Below are positions 17,016-25,106 of a DNA stretch of 64,000 nucleotides, in pieces. Origin of the DNA: an uncultured Thermoproteales archaeon (GTDB taxonomy: Archaea; Thermoproteota; Thermoprotei; Thermoproteales; Thermoproteaceae). The notes below the pieces were generated by a model. That model saw only the letters and a list, made by a program, of their open reading frames with translations. It ran no database searches and was not told the DNA's origin. The DNA lies in assembly GCA_938027595.1 (NCBI GenBank), contig CALJAK010000005.1, positions 23,438-87,437 of the forward strand, in the 5' to 3' direction. The stretch's first letter is position 1, and every line of letters begins with the position of its first letter. The position numbers were made by a program, and so were the translations under genes.

Positions 17016-18265
17016 GCGGGCTTCCGGACCACTTGAGGAAGCCGGTTAGGGGGATGCGAGATTGGACGCCAAGACAGATCTATGCTTTGAGACATGTAGA
17101 AGACACATTACGTAAGGTGGCTGAGTCTTTTGGATATAGGCAGGTGGAGACGCCTGTGGTTGAACACTTCGAGGTACTTGCGAAGAAAGCTGGGCAAGAG
17201 ATAGTTAATGAGATATACGTCTTTAAAGACAAAGCTGGCCGCGACTTGGGTTTGAGGTTCGATATGACTGTACCCATCGCCAGATTGTTGTCGTACCACA
17301 TGGAGATACCCAAGCCAGTCAGGTGGTATTACTTTTCCAAAGTCTTTCGCTACGACGAGCCGCAACATGGGCGGTATAGGGAATTTCATCAATTTGGGAT
17401 AGAGTTGGTGGGTTCTTCAACTCCACGAGCAGAGGTGGAAGTGCTGCAAGTCTTGGCGGAGTCTCTAAACGCAGTAAACGCGGGGAACTACCTAATCATG
17501 TTAAACGATCGGAGAGCGATAGACAAACTTCTAGAGCGGTGGGAATTGACGCCGTATAGAGAAATCATCTACAGAGCTCTAGACAAAAAGTCAAAGATGT
17601 CTAGAGAAGAAGTATTGAAAATAATGACCGCCGGTGGGGTTCCTCTAGACAAAGCGGAGAAGCTTTACGACGCTGCGTCTGAGATAGAGTTACACGACGC
17701 CGTGGATTTCTTGACTGCACTAGACTCCAACTTGGGGTCTTTCTATAGCCAGTTGGTGAGGTACCTAGAGGACGCGGTGCCATTGGAAAGAGTGAAGTTC
17801 AACTTGTCCATAGTGAGGGGGTTGGATTATTACACGGGCGTAGTGTTTGAAGTCTTCGCTGGGGAGTACAAACTCGCCGTGGGTGGCGGTGGGAGATATG
17901 ACGACTTATTGCAGCTTTACAGTGGGGTGAAGACGCCAGCTTTGGGATTCGCCATAGGCGTAGAGAGATTAATGGAGGCTTTGGGCTTACTGGAGGTGGA
18001 GAAACCAATTGATTACTACATATACGTGTTCGACGACGAGGGGTACAGAGTTGCCATTAAGATTGCGAGAAAACTACGGCAGAGTGGATATAGCGTGGTG
18101 ATCGAGTTAGGCGAGAAAAACTTGAAAGACACTTTTGAGTACGTGTTGAAACTTGGCGTGAAACACCTAATGATAATTGGCAAGAGAGAACTGGAGCGGG
18201 GCGTCGTGAAGATACGAGATTTAGGAAAGCGCTTGGAGTACGAAATACCCATAGAACAACTCTGA
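17012..18265 (+). CDS. hisS: Histidyl-tRNA synthetase
   Basis: 417-residue class II aminoacyl-tRNA synthetase. Motif 2 region RYDEPQHGRYREFHQFGIE, the histidine-specific GLDYYTGVVFEV, and motif 3 ALGFAIGVERLMEAL are intact, followed by the HisRS anticodon-binding domain. Normal length. Overlaps the upstream dehydrogenase gene by four bases; convergent with arcC after four bases. Confidence 0.97.
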   Translation: MSGLPDHLRKPVRGMRDWTPRQIYALRHVEDTLRKVAESFGYRQVETPVVEHFEVLAKKAGQEIVNEIYVFKDKAGRDLGLRFDMTVPIARLLSYHMEIPKPVRWYYFSKVFRYDEPQHGRYREFHQFGIELVGSSTPRAEVEVLQVLAESLNAVNAGNYLIMLNDRRAIDKLLERWELTPYREIIYRALDKKSKMSREEVLKIMTAGGVPLDKAEKLYDAASEIELHDAVDFLTALDSNLGSFYSQLVRYLEDAVPLERVKFNLSIVRGLDYYTGVVFEVFAGEYKLAVGGGGRYDDLLQLYSGVKTPALGFAIGVERLMEALGLLEVEKPIDYYIYVFDDEGYRVAIKIARKLRQSGYSVVIELGEKNLKDTFEYVLKLGVKHLMIIGKRELERGVVKIRDLGKRLEYEIPIEQL

Positions 18266-18269
18266 AGCG

Positions 18270-19166
18270 CTAGGGGAAAATCTGCGTGCCAGCTTCCCCT
18301 CTATATACGCTACTCCCCTCATCTAGCGACCCCACGGCAGCTCTCCCCCCAGTGGCGTAGACGTATTGAGTCACTGCTTGTATCTTGGGCCCCATGCTGC
18401 CGGGGGGAAAGTGACCCTCAGCGTAATACCGCTCTAACTCATCCACTTTGACTCGCTCTAGTTTTTTCTGTCCGGGTTTTCCGTAGTTTAAATAGACACC
18501 ATCTACGTCGGTGAGTATCACAAAGAAATCCGCAGAGATTTCCATAGCTATCAACGCCGAGGTTAAATCTTTATCTACAATTCCCTCCACGCCCGCCCCT
18601 CCACACATGGAAATGCCGCCACCTCCGGCAGCCACTACTACATAACCATCGGCGAGTAGTCTCTTCACTACATCTATTTCCACAATTTTCCGTGGCTTGG
18701 GTGACGGTACTACCCTACGCCATCCCCCCCTCGAGTCTTGTCTAAACTTCCAGCCATATTTAGCAGAGAGCATGTGCACAGCCTCCTCCGTGTATAGAGG
18801 CCCCACGAATTTCGTGGGGTTTCCAAACTCCGCATCGTCACAATCTACCTCCACGCGCGTCACCACAACCACCGTCCGCCCCGAGCCGAGGCGTTTGTCC
18901 ACAGCCGCGGCGATGAAGTATCCCAAAAGCCCCTGCGTGGCTGCGGTTAACGCGTCTAGTTTAAACGCCTCTCGCCCCCTCTGCAGCTCGGCGAGAAAAC
19001 CCACTTGTGGACCATTGCCGTGGGTAATCACCACGTGGTGTCCATCTCTTACAATTTCTGTCACTACCTCTGCAGCTTTTTCAATATTTCGCATGTGTAC
19101 TTCTTGCGTTATGGGTTCACTTGGTTTGTTAAAGGCATTCCCCCCCAGTGCTAGCACTATCTTCAC
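18270..19166 (-). CDS. arcC: Carbamate kinase
   Basis: 298 residues. Amino-acid kinase fold with LALGGNAFNKP at the N-terminus, THGNGPQVGFL, and the GGGGISMCGGAGVEGIVDKD segment of carbamate kinases, ending with DEGSSVYRGEAGTQIFP. It interconverts carbamoyl phosphate plus ADP with ATP plus carbamate. GTG start, with an ATATTTAAG box about 24 bases upstream. No arcA/arcB neighbours; a biosynthetic role in making carbamoyl phosphate, as known for some hyperthermophiles, is possible. Confidence 0.93.
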   Translation of the reverse strand: MKIVLALGGNAFNKPSEPITQEVHMRNIEKAAEVVTEIVRDGHHVVITHGNGPQVGFLAELQRGREAFKLDALTAATQGLLGYFIAAAVDKRLGSGRTVVVVTRVEVDCDDAEFGNPTKFVGPLYTEEAVHMLSAKYGWKFRQDSRGGWRRVVPSPKPRKIVEIDVVKRLLADGYVVVAAGGGGISMCGGAGVEGIVDKDLTSALIAMEISADFFVILTDVDGVYLNYGKPGQKKLERVKVDELERYYAEGHFPPGSMGPKIQAVTQYVYATGGRAAVGSLDEGSSVYRGEAGTQIFP

Positions 19167-19262
19167 GTTAGTTAGAAAATGTGCGCTTAAATATTGTAAA
19201 CCGCAGAACGCGTTGTTCCCGTGAGGCGGCGTGTATGTGAGTCCCCGAGAATGACTCTACCG

Positions 19263-19628
19263 CTATATATAACGTGGCGTAGATTGCGGTCGTGACTGAA
19301 GTGGAAGAGGTGGGGGGAACCCCAACTCTCTGAGTATTAGAGCCACTTCAAACAACGCAATTTGTGTAATTGGCTCGTGGACGTGTGGGGGAGGGTTTTT
19401 TAGATCCACATCGCCGTGCAAAACGGCGACTCCTCTGACAGTCACTGTGACTACGTTGGGAGTGGACGATATGCTGGCAGTAAAGGGAAGTTCTAAAACT
19501 TCGCCGCGTTTCACAGAGCGCTCCCCCTCAATTGTTATGTTTATGTTCATCTGCAGTTGACTGCCAGGCGGGGGGGCTCCAAATCGCTCGGCGTGTATGT
19601 AATCAATTCTTGTAGCTACAATACTCAT
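19263..19628 (-). CDS. Hypothetical protein downstream of tatC
   Basis: 121 residues, beta-rich, soluble, with a Pro-rich tail. Starts METSIVATRIDY-like (ATG 19628), with a TTTTAAATA box about 26 bases upstream inside the end of tatC, so it has its own promoter and is also downstream of tatC on the same strand. No family recognised. The 96 bases between it and arcC hold the arcC promoter and nothing else I can support. Confidence 0.6.
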   Translation of the reverse strand: MSIVATRIDYIHAERFGAPPPGSQLQMNINITIEGERSVKRGEVLELPFTASISSTPNVVTVTVRGVAVLHGDVDLKNPPPHVHEPITQIALFEVALILRELGFPPPLPLQSRPQSTPRYI

Positions 19629-19650
19629 AGCAATTAGTACATTTCGTTAT

Positions 19651-20499
19651 TTAAAATTCACGATGTCTCCTCACCTCTGGACATTTCTTGACAATTCTCT
19701 TAGTCCACACGAGGCCAATTTCGAAAAGTATCGAGAACGGTATGAAGGTGAGCATTGTAGATATTAGTGTAGTGTCTGGCGTGATTATCGCTATCAATAT
19801 CAAAGCCGCAGCGTACACCAGCGGTCTGTACTCAGCTAAATACCAGGGGTTTAATAGACATATCTCTGCGAGTATAGCCATAACTAACGGCGTTAGGAAT
19901 ATCACGCCGGTCCAGAAAGATATCTGTATCCAAGTGTTCACCACAGAACTCACGCTGAATATTTGCTCCACCCCCAGCAGTTTCGAGAGGCCAGCTATGA
20001 ATCTAAACAACGTGGGGTAGATTATATATATGCCAAAGAGATTACCACCATAGAACAACAAAAGAGCTATGCCTAGATATTTCTTTATAGCTCTCTCTTC
20101 GTGGGGATACAACGCTGGCTGTATGTAGAGCCACATTTCATAAACAAAGAGGGGAAACACAATCAACGCCGTGAGGTACAGCGCGGAGTACATCACAGCC
20201 GCCAGGGGGTTCCACACCTCTCCGGCAATGAGAGCTATTTTGATTTGTGCAGTCTTGTTCAAATCGGCAACTATGGGGTTTATGGTCTGTGAGAAAATCC
20301 AGTAGGCGAGAGGTCTATATTCGCCAGTGACAAAAAACGAAGTGACTACCGACAGAAGTCCCCCATCGCCGGCGGGTGCGGGCATCCACATTACGATAAA
20401 CACTACGATAAACAACACAATTACTTTCTTCATACGTTGTCCCAACTCGGCTAAATGTTCCCATAGCGGCATTTCTTTATCCCGCGGCGGCTTCTCCAC
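19651..20499 (-). CDS. tatC: Twin-arginine translocase subunit TatC
   Basis: 282 residues with six transmembrane helices. N-terminal MPLWEHLAELGQRMKK matches the conserved LxEHLxELRxR region that binds twin-arginine signals; the FPLFVYEMWLYIQPALYPHE segment matches the family FxxYQxWxFxxPGLYxxE. Forms the receptor of the Tat pathway for folded proteins. Start at 20499 or ten codons later (20472). Divergent from tatA across a shared promoter, so a minimal TatAC system is encoded. Confidence 0.95.
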   Translation of the reverse strand: MEKPPRDKEMPLWEHLAELGQRMKKVIVLFIVVFIVMWMPAPAGDGGLLSVVTSFFVTGEYRPLAYWIFSQTINPIVADLNKTAQIKIALIAGEVWNPLAAVMYSALYLTALIVFPLFVYEMWLYIQPALYPHEERAIKKYLGIALLLFYGGNLFGIYIIYPTLFRFIAGLSKLLGVEQIFSVSSVVNTWIQISFWTGVIFLTPLVMAILAEICLLNPWYLAEYRPLVYAAALILIAIITPDTTLISTMLTFIPFSILFEIGLVWTKRIVKKCPEVRRHREF

Positions 20500-20517
20500 G
20501 TGGGGTGTGGAGTGGAG

Positions 20518-20533
20518 TTATAAAACTTTAATA
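20518..20533. promoter_or_regulatory. Divergent tatC/tatA promoter
   Basis: Minus-strand TTTTATAA about 23 bases before the tatC start, and plus-strand TATAAAA and TTTAATA lying 23-31 bases before tatA ATG 20553. The two genes thus share one AT-rich element. Confidence 0.5.
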
Positions 20534-20552
20534 GTGGTACAAAGTGTTTATC

Positions 20553-20849
20553 ATGTATCTAATTATAGGAGGACAGGAGTGGATAGTGATACTGATAGCG
20601 ATAATAATAATCTTGATATGGGGCCCCTCGAAACTCCCCTCGCTCGCTAGAGGAATGGGCGAAGCTCTGAGAGAATTTAGAAAAGCAGCTGCCGGAGTGG
20701 AAGAACGCGTGGAAAAGAAAGAAGATAAAGAGGAGGTAGACAAGAAAATTCTCGAAATGGCGAAATCTCTTGGAATCTCCACTGAGGGAAAGACAAGAGA
20801 GCAGTTACTAGACGAGATCAATAGGAAACTCGCCGAGTTGAAGAAATGA
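20553..20849 (+). CDS. tatA: Twin-arginine translocase subunit TatA
   Basis: 98 residues. A short N-terminal membrane helix followed by the hinge GPSKLPSLARGMGEALREF and a charged amphipathic and coiled tail, the classic TatA/B layout (FGxxKLPxLxRxxG). Start ATG 20553 preferred; GTG 20544 is also in frame. Pairs with divergent tatC. Confidence 0.93.
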   Translation: MYLIIGGQEWIVILIAIIIILIWGPSKLPSLARGMGEALREFRKAAAGVEERVEKKEDKEEVDKKILEMAKSLGISTEGKTREQLLDEINRKLAELKK

Positions 20850-20905
20850 TCAGCCCGTCGTCAGTCTGTCAACAACTCCCCAGTCTAGTTATTCATCACA
20901 ACGCA
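20848..20905 (-). ncRNA. Candidate C/D box guide RNA
   Basis: On the minus strand: box C GTGATGA (20899-20893), a 9-base guide, degenerate D' CTGG, degenerate C' TGTTGA, a second guide and box D CTGA (20853-20850). C-to-D length is 50 bases, the usual archaeal size. An AATATTAATT promoter-like element lies about 27 bases upstream. It abuts the tatA stop codon on the opposite strand. Targets not determined. Confidence 0.6.
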
Positions 20906-20921
20906 TAGTGCGGGTGTTGAA

Positions 20922-21935
20922 TTAATATTTTACCCGCGGCGAGTACCCCCACTCGTGCCGTTCTTTTATGGCACAGGGGTTGAACTCAACCGCTCTGTAC
21001 TTCTCAATTCTATAAACATCCCACACGTCTCGACCAGATATGAGATCCACTAGTTTTTTAGCCAGAGCTGGAGCTGTCATGGCGCCATATCCGTCAAACC
21101 CGCCGATTATGTACAAATTCTCCACATCTTGATGTCTACCATACAGCGGGCCGCCGTGTGGCCCCATTTCGCAATAGCCCGTCTTCACGTGGAGTGGGAG
21201 GGCGGAACCCCCCCTTCTGGCTATGTAATTCGCTATCTTTCTGGCGTAATTAGGCGGCGGCCCCCGTCCATATTCACCACAACCATTGCCTGCTATGTAT
21301 AGCGGTGGAGTCGCCGGTCTCCCATACCACTTGAGCACATAGTCGCCTATGCTGTACTTCCAGAGTTTGCGGTTGACTATGTAAACTGCTGCGTAACACT
21401 CGTAAGGCATTAGAGGTATAGATATGTTTGCTCTCTCAGCCAGAAATCTATTGGCGTATCCTGCGGCCATAACCACCACATCTCCCTCAACTCGACTCCC
21501 ATCTACCACTACGTAAGCTCTCCCCTCTTTTACTTTTAACAAACCGTACGAGTTTTGAAAACCCAATTCTCTCCTGAGTTTTTTAACTACTTTCCTCACT
21601 GGCACTAGATAATCTTCTGAAATAATCGCCACTTCGCCGCTTTCAAGCTTTACATCACTCAGCGACTTTGAAACGTTTACATTTTCTTGCGGCACCCACT
21701 CGGGCAGTATGTCTATTGAGACTACTCTCTTAAGTGTTGTAAACTTCTGGTAGATAGATAGACTTTCTCTCGCTAGTTCTACATCCTCGCTATGCGGCAT
21801 TGATTGTGTCAAGACAAGAGATGTGAGGGGGTATGTCACTTCGCCGCCTATCTTTATCACTCTGAACCCCCTCTCTTCGAGAAACAACGCCGTAAACACT
21901 CCCGCGATGCCGCCACCTAACACCACCACTCTCAC
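20922..21935 (-). CDS. FAD-dependent amine/amino-acid oxidase-like oxidoreductase
   Basis: 337 residues of the DAO/glycine-oxidase superfamily. N-terminal FAD motif VVLGGGIAGVFTALFLEERG; a mid-protein GDVVVMAAGYANRFLA and the C-terminal NLYIIGGFDGYGAMTAPALAKKL that contacts the flavin. GTG start with TTTAAAC 23 bases upstream. Substrate unknown; the nearby C/D RNA and tat genes give no functional clue. Confidence 0.8.
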   Translation of the reverse strand: MRVVVLGGGIAGVFTALFLEERGFRVIKIGGEVTYPLTSLVLTQSMPHSEDVELARESLSIYQKFTTLKRVVSIDILPEWVPQENVNVSKSLSDVKLESGEVAIISEDYLVPVRKVVKKLRRELGFQNSYGLLKVKEGRAYVVVDGSRVEGDVVVMAAGYANRFLAERANISIPLMPYECYAAVYIVNRKLWKYSIGDYVLKWYGRPATPPLYIAGNGCGEYGRGPPPNYARKIANYIARRGGSALPLHVKTGYCEMGPHGGPLYGRHQDVENLYIIGGFDGYGAMTAPALAKKLVDLISGRDVWDVYRIEKYRAVEFNPCAIKERHEWGYSPRVKY

Positions 21936-22001
21936 GGCTTGGGAATTTGGTGAGTTTAAATAAGCTGCTAAAGCTTATAAATTGAAATCCCGCTCTGAAC
22001 C

Positions 22002-23201
22002 ATGCGCTGGCTGGCTCTCTTGCTTTTGTTGACACTTATGTTAGCAGCTCTCGAGAAGGGCGGTTTGCAATTTACCGCAGTCACTTCGCAAGACGCATTT
22101 AAACAAGCCCTGGCGGAGGGGCCCGTGTTGATATACTTCCACCAGCCCGACTGCGCGGGTTGTAAATATCTCGAGGCAAATGTGTATACAGACCCCGAGG
22201 TTGTCCAAGCATTGTCTAACTTTTCCCTACTCTCTATAGATGTGAAAGAGTGGCCGTTGGTGGGTTTAGAGGTGTACACAGACGGACTTGTCTATGTGTA
22301 TGCCGGGGGGCGTTTTTGGAGTGAGAAAATCTCGGGGAGGCAGATGCTGCCGATATTGGGCACGCCAACTGTAGTGATGGGTTATGTGAAAAACGGCGAT
22401 GTATATGTAAAGCTAGTGGTGGTGGGCCCTCTGGAGGCAGTTCACTTCATGAGGCTTCTGGAGACGGCTTTCGAGAAGAAAGTTGTTGAGACAACTCCGG
22501 CGCCTATAATGCCGCAGTTGTTAATCTCGTTCGCCGCCGGCGCTTTGAGTGTGTTTTCGCCTTGTGTTCTGCCGGTGTTGACTATCGCGGCCACCACGTA
22601 CCTAGCCCGGAGAAATCTATCGATAGTGTTGGCAGGCATGTTGGCGTCTTTTTCAGTGCTCGCAAGCGCAGCTGCGCTCGCCGCCGGATTCGCCGGCGTT
22701 TTGACTCGCACAGCGCTTTACACAATTGGAGGTGTTGTCTTAATTCTAGTGGGCTCTACGCTCGTAGTGGAGAAGTTGAACAAGTCTTTCGCCACGTGGG
22801 CTTCCAGAATACAAACTTCTGCATTTAAATCCTCGAGAGGTGCGAGAGGCGCAGTTGGCGACGTTTTGCTAGGTATGTCGCTTGGAGCCGTGTGGATGCC
22901 GTGTGTAGCTCCCATATTCGGCGCCGTAGTTATCTCAAACATAATGATATCTGCCCTAAGCGGCGATTTACTTGCCGTATTTGCCGCCACGTTTAGTTAC
23001 GCCGCCGGCTTGGCGGTAGTTGTGTATTTAGTGATCGCTGCAGTGCGGCGGGGAGCCCGAAGAGCTTCTCAATTCGCCAAGTGGGCTCAGTGGGGTAGGA
23101 GGATGGAGTACGCAGTGGGCTTTCTAGCCATAGCGCTGGGTTTAGCGCTTTTGGGAGAGGCGGCTGGCTTGCAGACGTTTTCCAAGATTTTCACGCCGTG
23201 A
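22002..23201 (+). CDS. Thioredoxin-CcdA fusion, membrane disulfide-electron transporter
   Basis: 399 residues. A signal helix (about 3-18) is followed by a thioredoxin-like domain with the redox pair in PDCAGCKYLEANVY (near residue 50) and cis-Pro GTPTVVM, then six transmembrane helices of the CcdA/DsbD family with their paired Cys in SVFSPCVLP and WMPCVAP. It should pass reducing electrons from cytosolic thioredoxin to the outside domain. In bacterial DsbD the thioredoxin domain is C-terminal, so this order is reversed. Leaderless: TTATAAAT 25 bases upstream. Overlaps the next gene by GTGA. Confidence 0.9.
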   Translation: MRWLALLLLLTLMLAALEKGGLQFTAVTSQDAFKQALAEGPVLIYFHQPDCAGCKYLEANVYTDPEVVQALSNFSLLSIDVKEWPLVGLEVYTDGLVYVYAGGRFWSEKISGRQMLPILGTPTVVMGYVKNGDVYVKLVVVGPLEAVHFMRLLETAFEKKVVETTPAPIMPQLLISFAAGALSVFSPCVLPVLTIAATTYLARRNLSIVLAGMLASFSVLASAAALAAGFAGVLTRTALYTIGGVVLILVGSTLVVEKLNKSFATWASRIQTSAFKSSRGARGAVGDVLLGMSLGAVWMPCVAPIFGAVVISNIMISALSGDLLAVFAATFSYAAGLAVVVYLVIAAVRRGARRASQFAKWAQWGRRMEYAVGFLAIALGLALLGEAAGLQTFSKIFTP

Positions 23202-23731
23202 GTTACTTCGTAGAACCCAAAGTCGCCGGGTCGCGAATGCCTAGAGTTGAGGACTTGGATAAGTGGGGCGAGTTGGGTGTGAGGACTGTCATAAGTCTGG
23301 CGGAGGCTTGGGAGATAGAGTATTACGGCCGCTGGGGGCTTCTACAGTTTCAAAACGCCTTGCTGCGGCTGGGGGCCAAGTGGATACACTGGCCCACTCC
23401 AGACGGGTACCCACCCAGAGAACTGGGGCGGCTGGCGAGAGTTATAGAGGAGGAGGCTAGGAGGGGGGTGGTGTTAGTACACTGCGTGGGTGGCATTGGG
23501 AGGACTGCCACCGCTCTCGCTGCGTATTTAATTGTGGCGAGATGTCTAGACGTCGAGGAGGCCATACGTGAGGTCGAGAAGGCAAACCCCAATATTTCAA
23601 TCACACAAGAGCAGTATTACGCACTTCTGGAAGTGGAAGCTGAGAGAGAGTGCCCCGGCCGGGATTTGAACCCGGGTCACGGGCTCGAGAGGCCCGCATC
23701 CTTGACCGGGCTAGACTACCGGTTGGAGTAG
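23198..23731 (+). CDS. Dual-specificity-type protein phosphatase; 3' end antisense to tRNA-Glu
   Basis: The phosphatase signature HCVGGIGRTATALAAYL (HCxxGxxRT) lies near residue 90, with a general-acid Asp plausibly in PTPDGYPP. The domain is complete by about residue 150. The remaining ~27 residues (CPGRDLNPG...) are the translation of the tRNA-Glu gene read backwards; the stop at 23731 falls inside that tRNA. GTG start overlaps the upstream stop (GTGA), so it is coupled to the thioredoxin-CcdA gene. Confidence 0.85.
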   Translation: MSYFVEPKVAGSRMPRVEDLDKWGELGVRTVISLAEAWEIEYYGRWGLLQFQNALLRLGAKWIHWPTPDGYPPRELGRLARVIEEEARRGVVLVHCVGGIGRTATALAAYLIVARCLDVEEAIREVEKANPNISITQEQYYALLEVEAERECPGRDLNPGHGLERPASLTGLDYRLE

Positions 23732-23762
23732 CCACCGCTACGGCTCCCCGAATTGCCGGGGC
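23651..23762 (-). tRNA. tRNA-Glu (anticodon CTC) with probable 37-base non-canonical intron
   Basis: Minus strand. Acceptor GCCCCGG (23762-23756) pairs with CCGGGGC (23658-23652), discriminator A at 23651. Anticodon stem CGGGC/GCCCG holds loop CTCTCGA (anticodon CTC, Glu); the T arm is CCGGG-TTCAAAT-CCCGG. Between the 5' acceptor strand and TAGTCTAGCC of the D arm are 37 extra bases that can form GTAGC/GCTAC; the flanking CCGG direct repeat leaves the splice site ambiguous (after nucleotide 3 to 7). Removing them gives a normal 75-base tRNA. Thermoproteales are known for introns outside the anticodon loop. No CCA encoded. Confidence 0.88.
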
Positions 23763-23795
23763 GTTTACTACAAACGCCGGGTTTTAAAACTTTTC

Positions 23796-24986
23796 CTAAA
23801 GTTCATCTTCGTAAGCCTTCGCCACAGCCATCAACATCTCTTCATCTCTAGCGGCGATCTGCAGCCCCACCGGGAGTCCACTCGTTGGGGCTGGGATAGA
23901 GATTGCGGGATGTCCAGTGAGGTTGAAAAGCTCTGTATACGCCAGTAGTTGTTGTCTCACCGCCAGGTGGTCTACTTCTTCAATGGGGACGGCTTCTATT
24001 GCCGTGGTGGGAGAGACAACAACGTCGTATTTCTTAAACACTACGCCGAAGAAGTCTGTCAACTCTCTTCTCACTTTCTGTGCGGTTATGTAAGCCACAG
24101 CTGGCAGCGCCACGCCGGTGGTTAACAAAGTGGCTACATCTCTCCCCATGAGGTCCCCCACGCCTCTCAACAAGTGATAATACTCAGCTGCCGCCTCAGA
24201 GAGAAGTATGGCCGATCTGGCGGCTGAATATCTATAGCCGTTTAGAAAGAGATCGTCTCTACTACCGCCTATGGCCTCCAAGACGTTTACCGCTTTCCAA
24301 AACGCTTTTTCCACGTGTCTACTGTTCTCCGCCAACCCCATCAATATGGCGAATCTAAACTTTTTCGGTGGTTCTACCCTGTGGATGAGCCTCACCGCTG
24401 TCAGTATGTTAATCATGTCTTTTACAGTTTTAGTGATGAAACCCACGTGGTCTAGCGTAGGCGCCAGCGGCATTATGCCCTCCATGCTTATCTTGTCTCT
24501 CGGCGGTTTGTAACCCACCACGCCGCAGAGCGCCGCCGGAATTCTCACAGAGCCACCTGTGTCTGTGCCTATCCCCAAGTCTGCAAAACCAGCAGCCACC
24601 GCGCCGGCGCTACCGCCGCTAGATCCGCCAGTTATGTAGTCTGGGTCGTGTGGATTTCTAGTGGGGCCGAAGTGTGGATTTACGTTAGTCACCCCCAGAC
24701 CCAACTCGTGCATGTTGGTCTTGCCCAAAACCACCGCGCCTTCCGCTAGAAACGTGGAAACCACCGGCGCCGTTTTTTCGGCCATTCTCTGCATGTAGGG
24801 AGCGCCGTTGGTGATAGGCATGCCAGCCACCTCAATGTTGTCTTTCACCACTAGCAAAACTCCACACAACTTTCCACATCTACCGATACGCTTCAACATC
24901 TCTACTTCCTCTGCGGCTTTCTCGTTGATGTGTATGAAGTAGTTGTGTGTAGATTTCGCCGCCTCTGCAAGTCTCTGCGTTATCAT
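23796..24986 (-). CDS. gatA: Amidase-signature protein, probable GatA subunit
   Basis: 396 residues. The Ser-Ser-Lys triad region is intact: VVKDNIEV (Lys), GGSSGGSAGAVAAG and GTDTGGSVRIPAALCG (two Ser). It would release ammonia from glutamine or an amide for transamidation of Glu-/Asp-tRNA. It is shorter than typical GatA (~480), so a general amidase remains possible. The coupled 34-residue GatC-like peptide upstream (ATGA overlap) is the main reason to favour GatA; gatB is not in the window. Confidence 0.85.
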   Translation of the reverse strand: MITQRLAEAAKSTHNYFIHINEKAAEEVEMLKRIGRCGKLCGVLLVVKDNIEVAGMPITNGAPYMQRMAEKTAPVVSTFLAEGAVVLGKTNMHELGLGVTNVNPHFGPTRNPHDPDYITGGSSGGSAGAVAAGFADLGIGTDTGGSVRIPAALCGVVGYKPPRDKISMEGIMPLAPTLDHVGFITKTVKDMINILTAVRLIHRVEPPKKFRFAILMGLAENSRHVEKAFWKAVNVLEAIGGSRDDLFLNGYRYSAARSAILLSEAAAEYYHLLRGVGDLMGRDVATLLTTGVALPAVAYITAQKVRRELTDFFGVVFKKYDVVVSPTTAIEAVPIEEVDHLAVRQQLLAYTELFNLTGHPAISIPAPTSGLPVGLQIAARDEEMLMAVAKAYEDEL

Positions 24987-25087
24987 ATCAATTGCAACCC
25001 TCTCAAGATTTTCTCAACTTGTCTCTCTACCTCCTCGACATTTTTAACTTTGACATTTAACAATTTCAACAATTCGGCAGTGTACAT
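24983..25087 (-). CDS. 34-residue GatC-like peptide coupled to amidase
   Basis: Very short frame of 34 residues starting MYTAELLKLLNVKVK. It reads like the first helical part of GatC (pattern of xxLLKL, an acidic EEVERQ helix, then EKILRGL). Its TGA overlaps the amidase ATG (ATGA), and a TTTAATTAATATT promoter-like element lies about 23 bases before its ATG 25087. GatC is usually ~95 residues, so if real this is an extreme truncation. The resemblance is by eye. Confidence 0.6.
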   Translation of the reverse strand: MYTAELLKLLNVKVKNVEEVERQVEKILRGLQLI

Positions 25088-25106
25088 AGATAAATCTACT
25101 GTTTAA

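Noticed and set aside
19167..19262. Small RNA between arcC and the hypothetical gene
   Set aside because: Only a weak CCGC/GCGG pairing and an ACGCGT palindrome; no C/D or clear H/ACA features.
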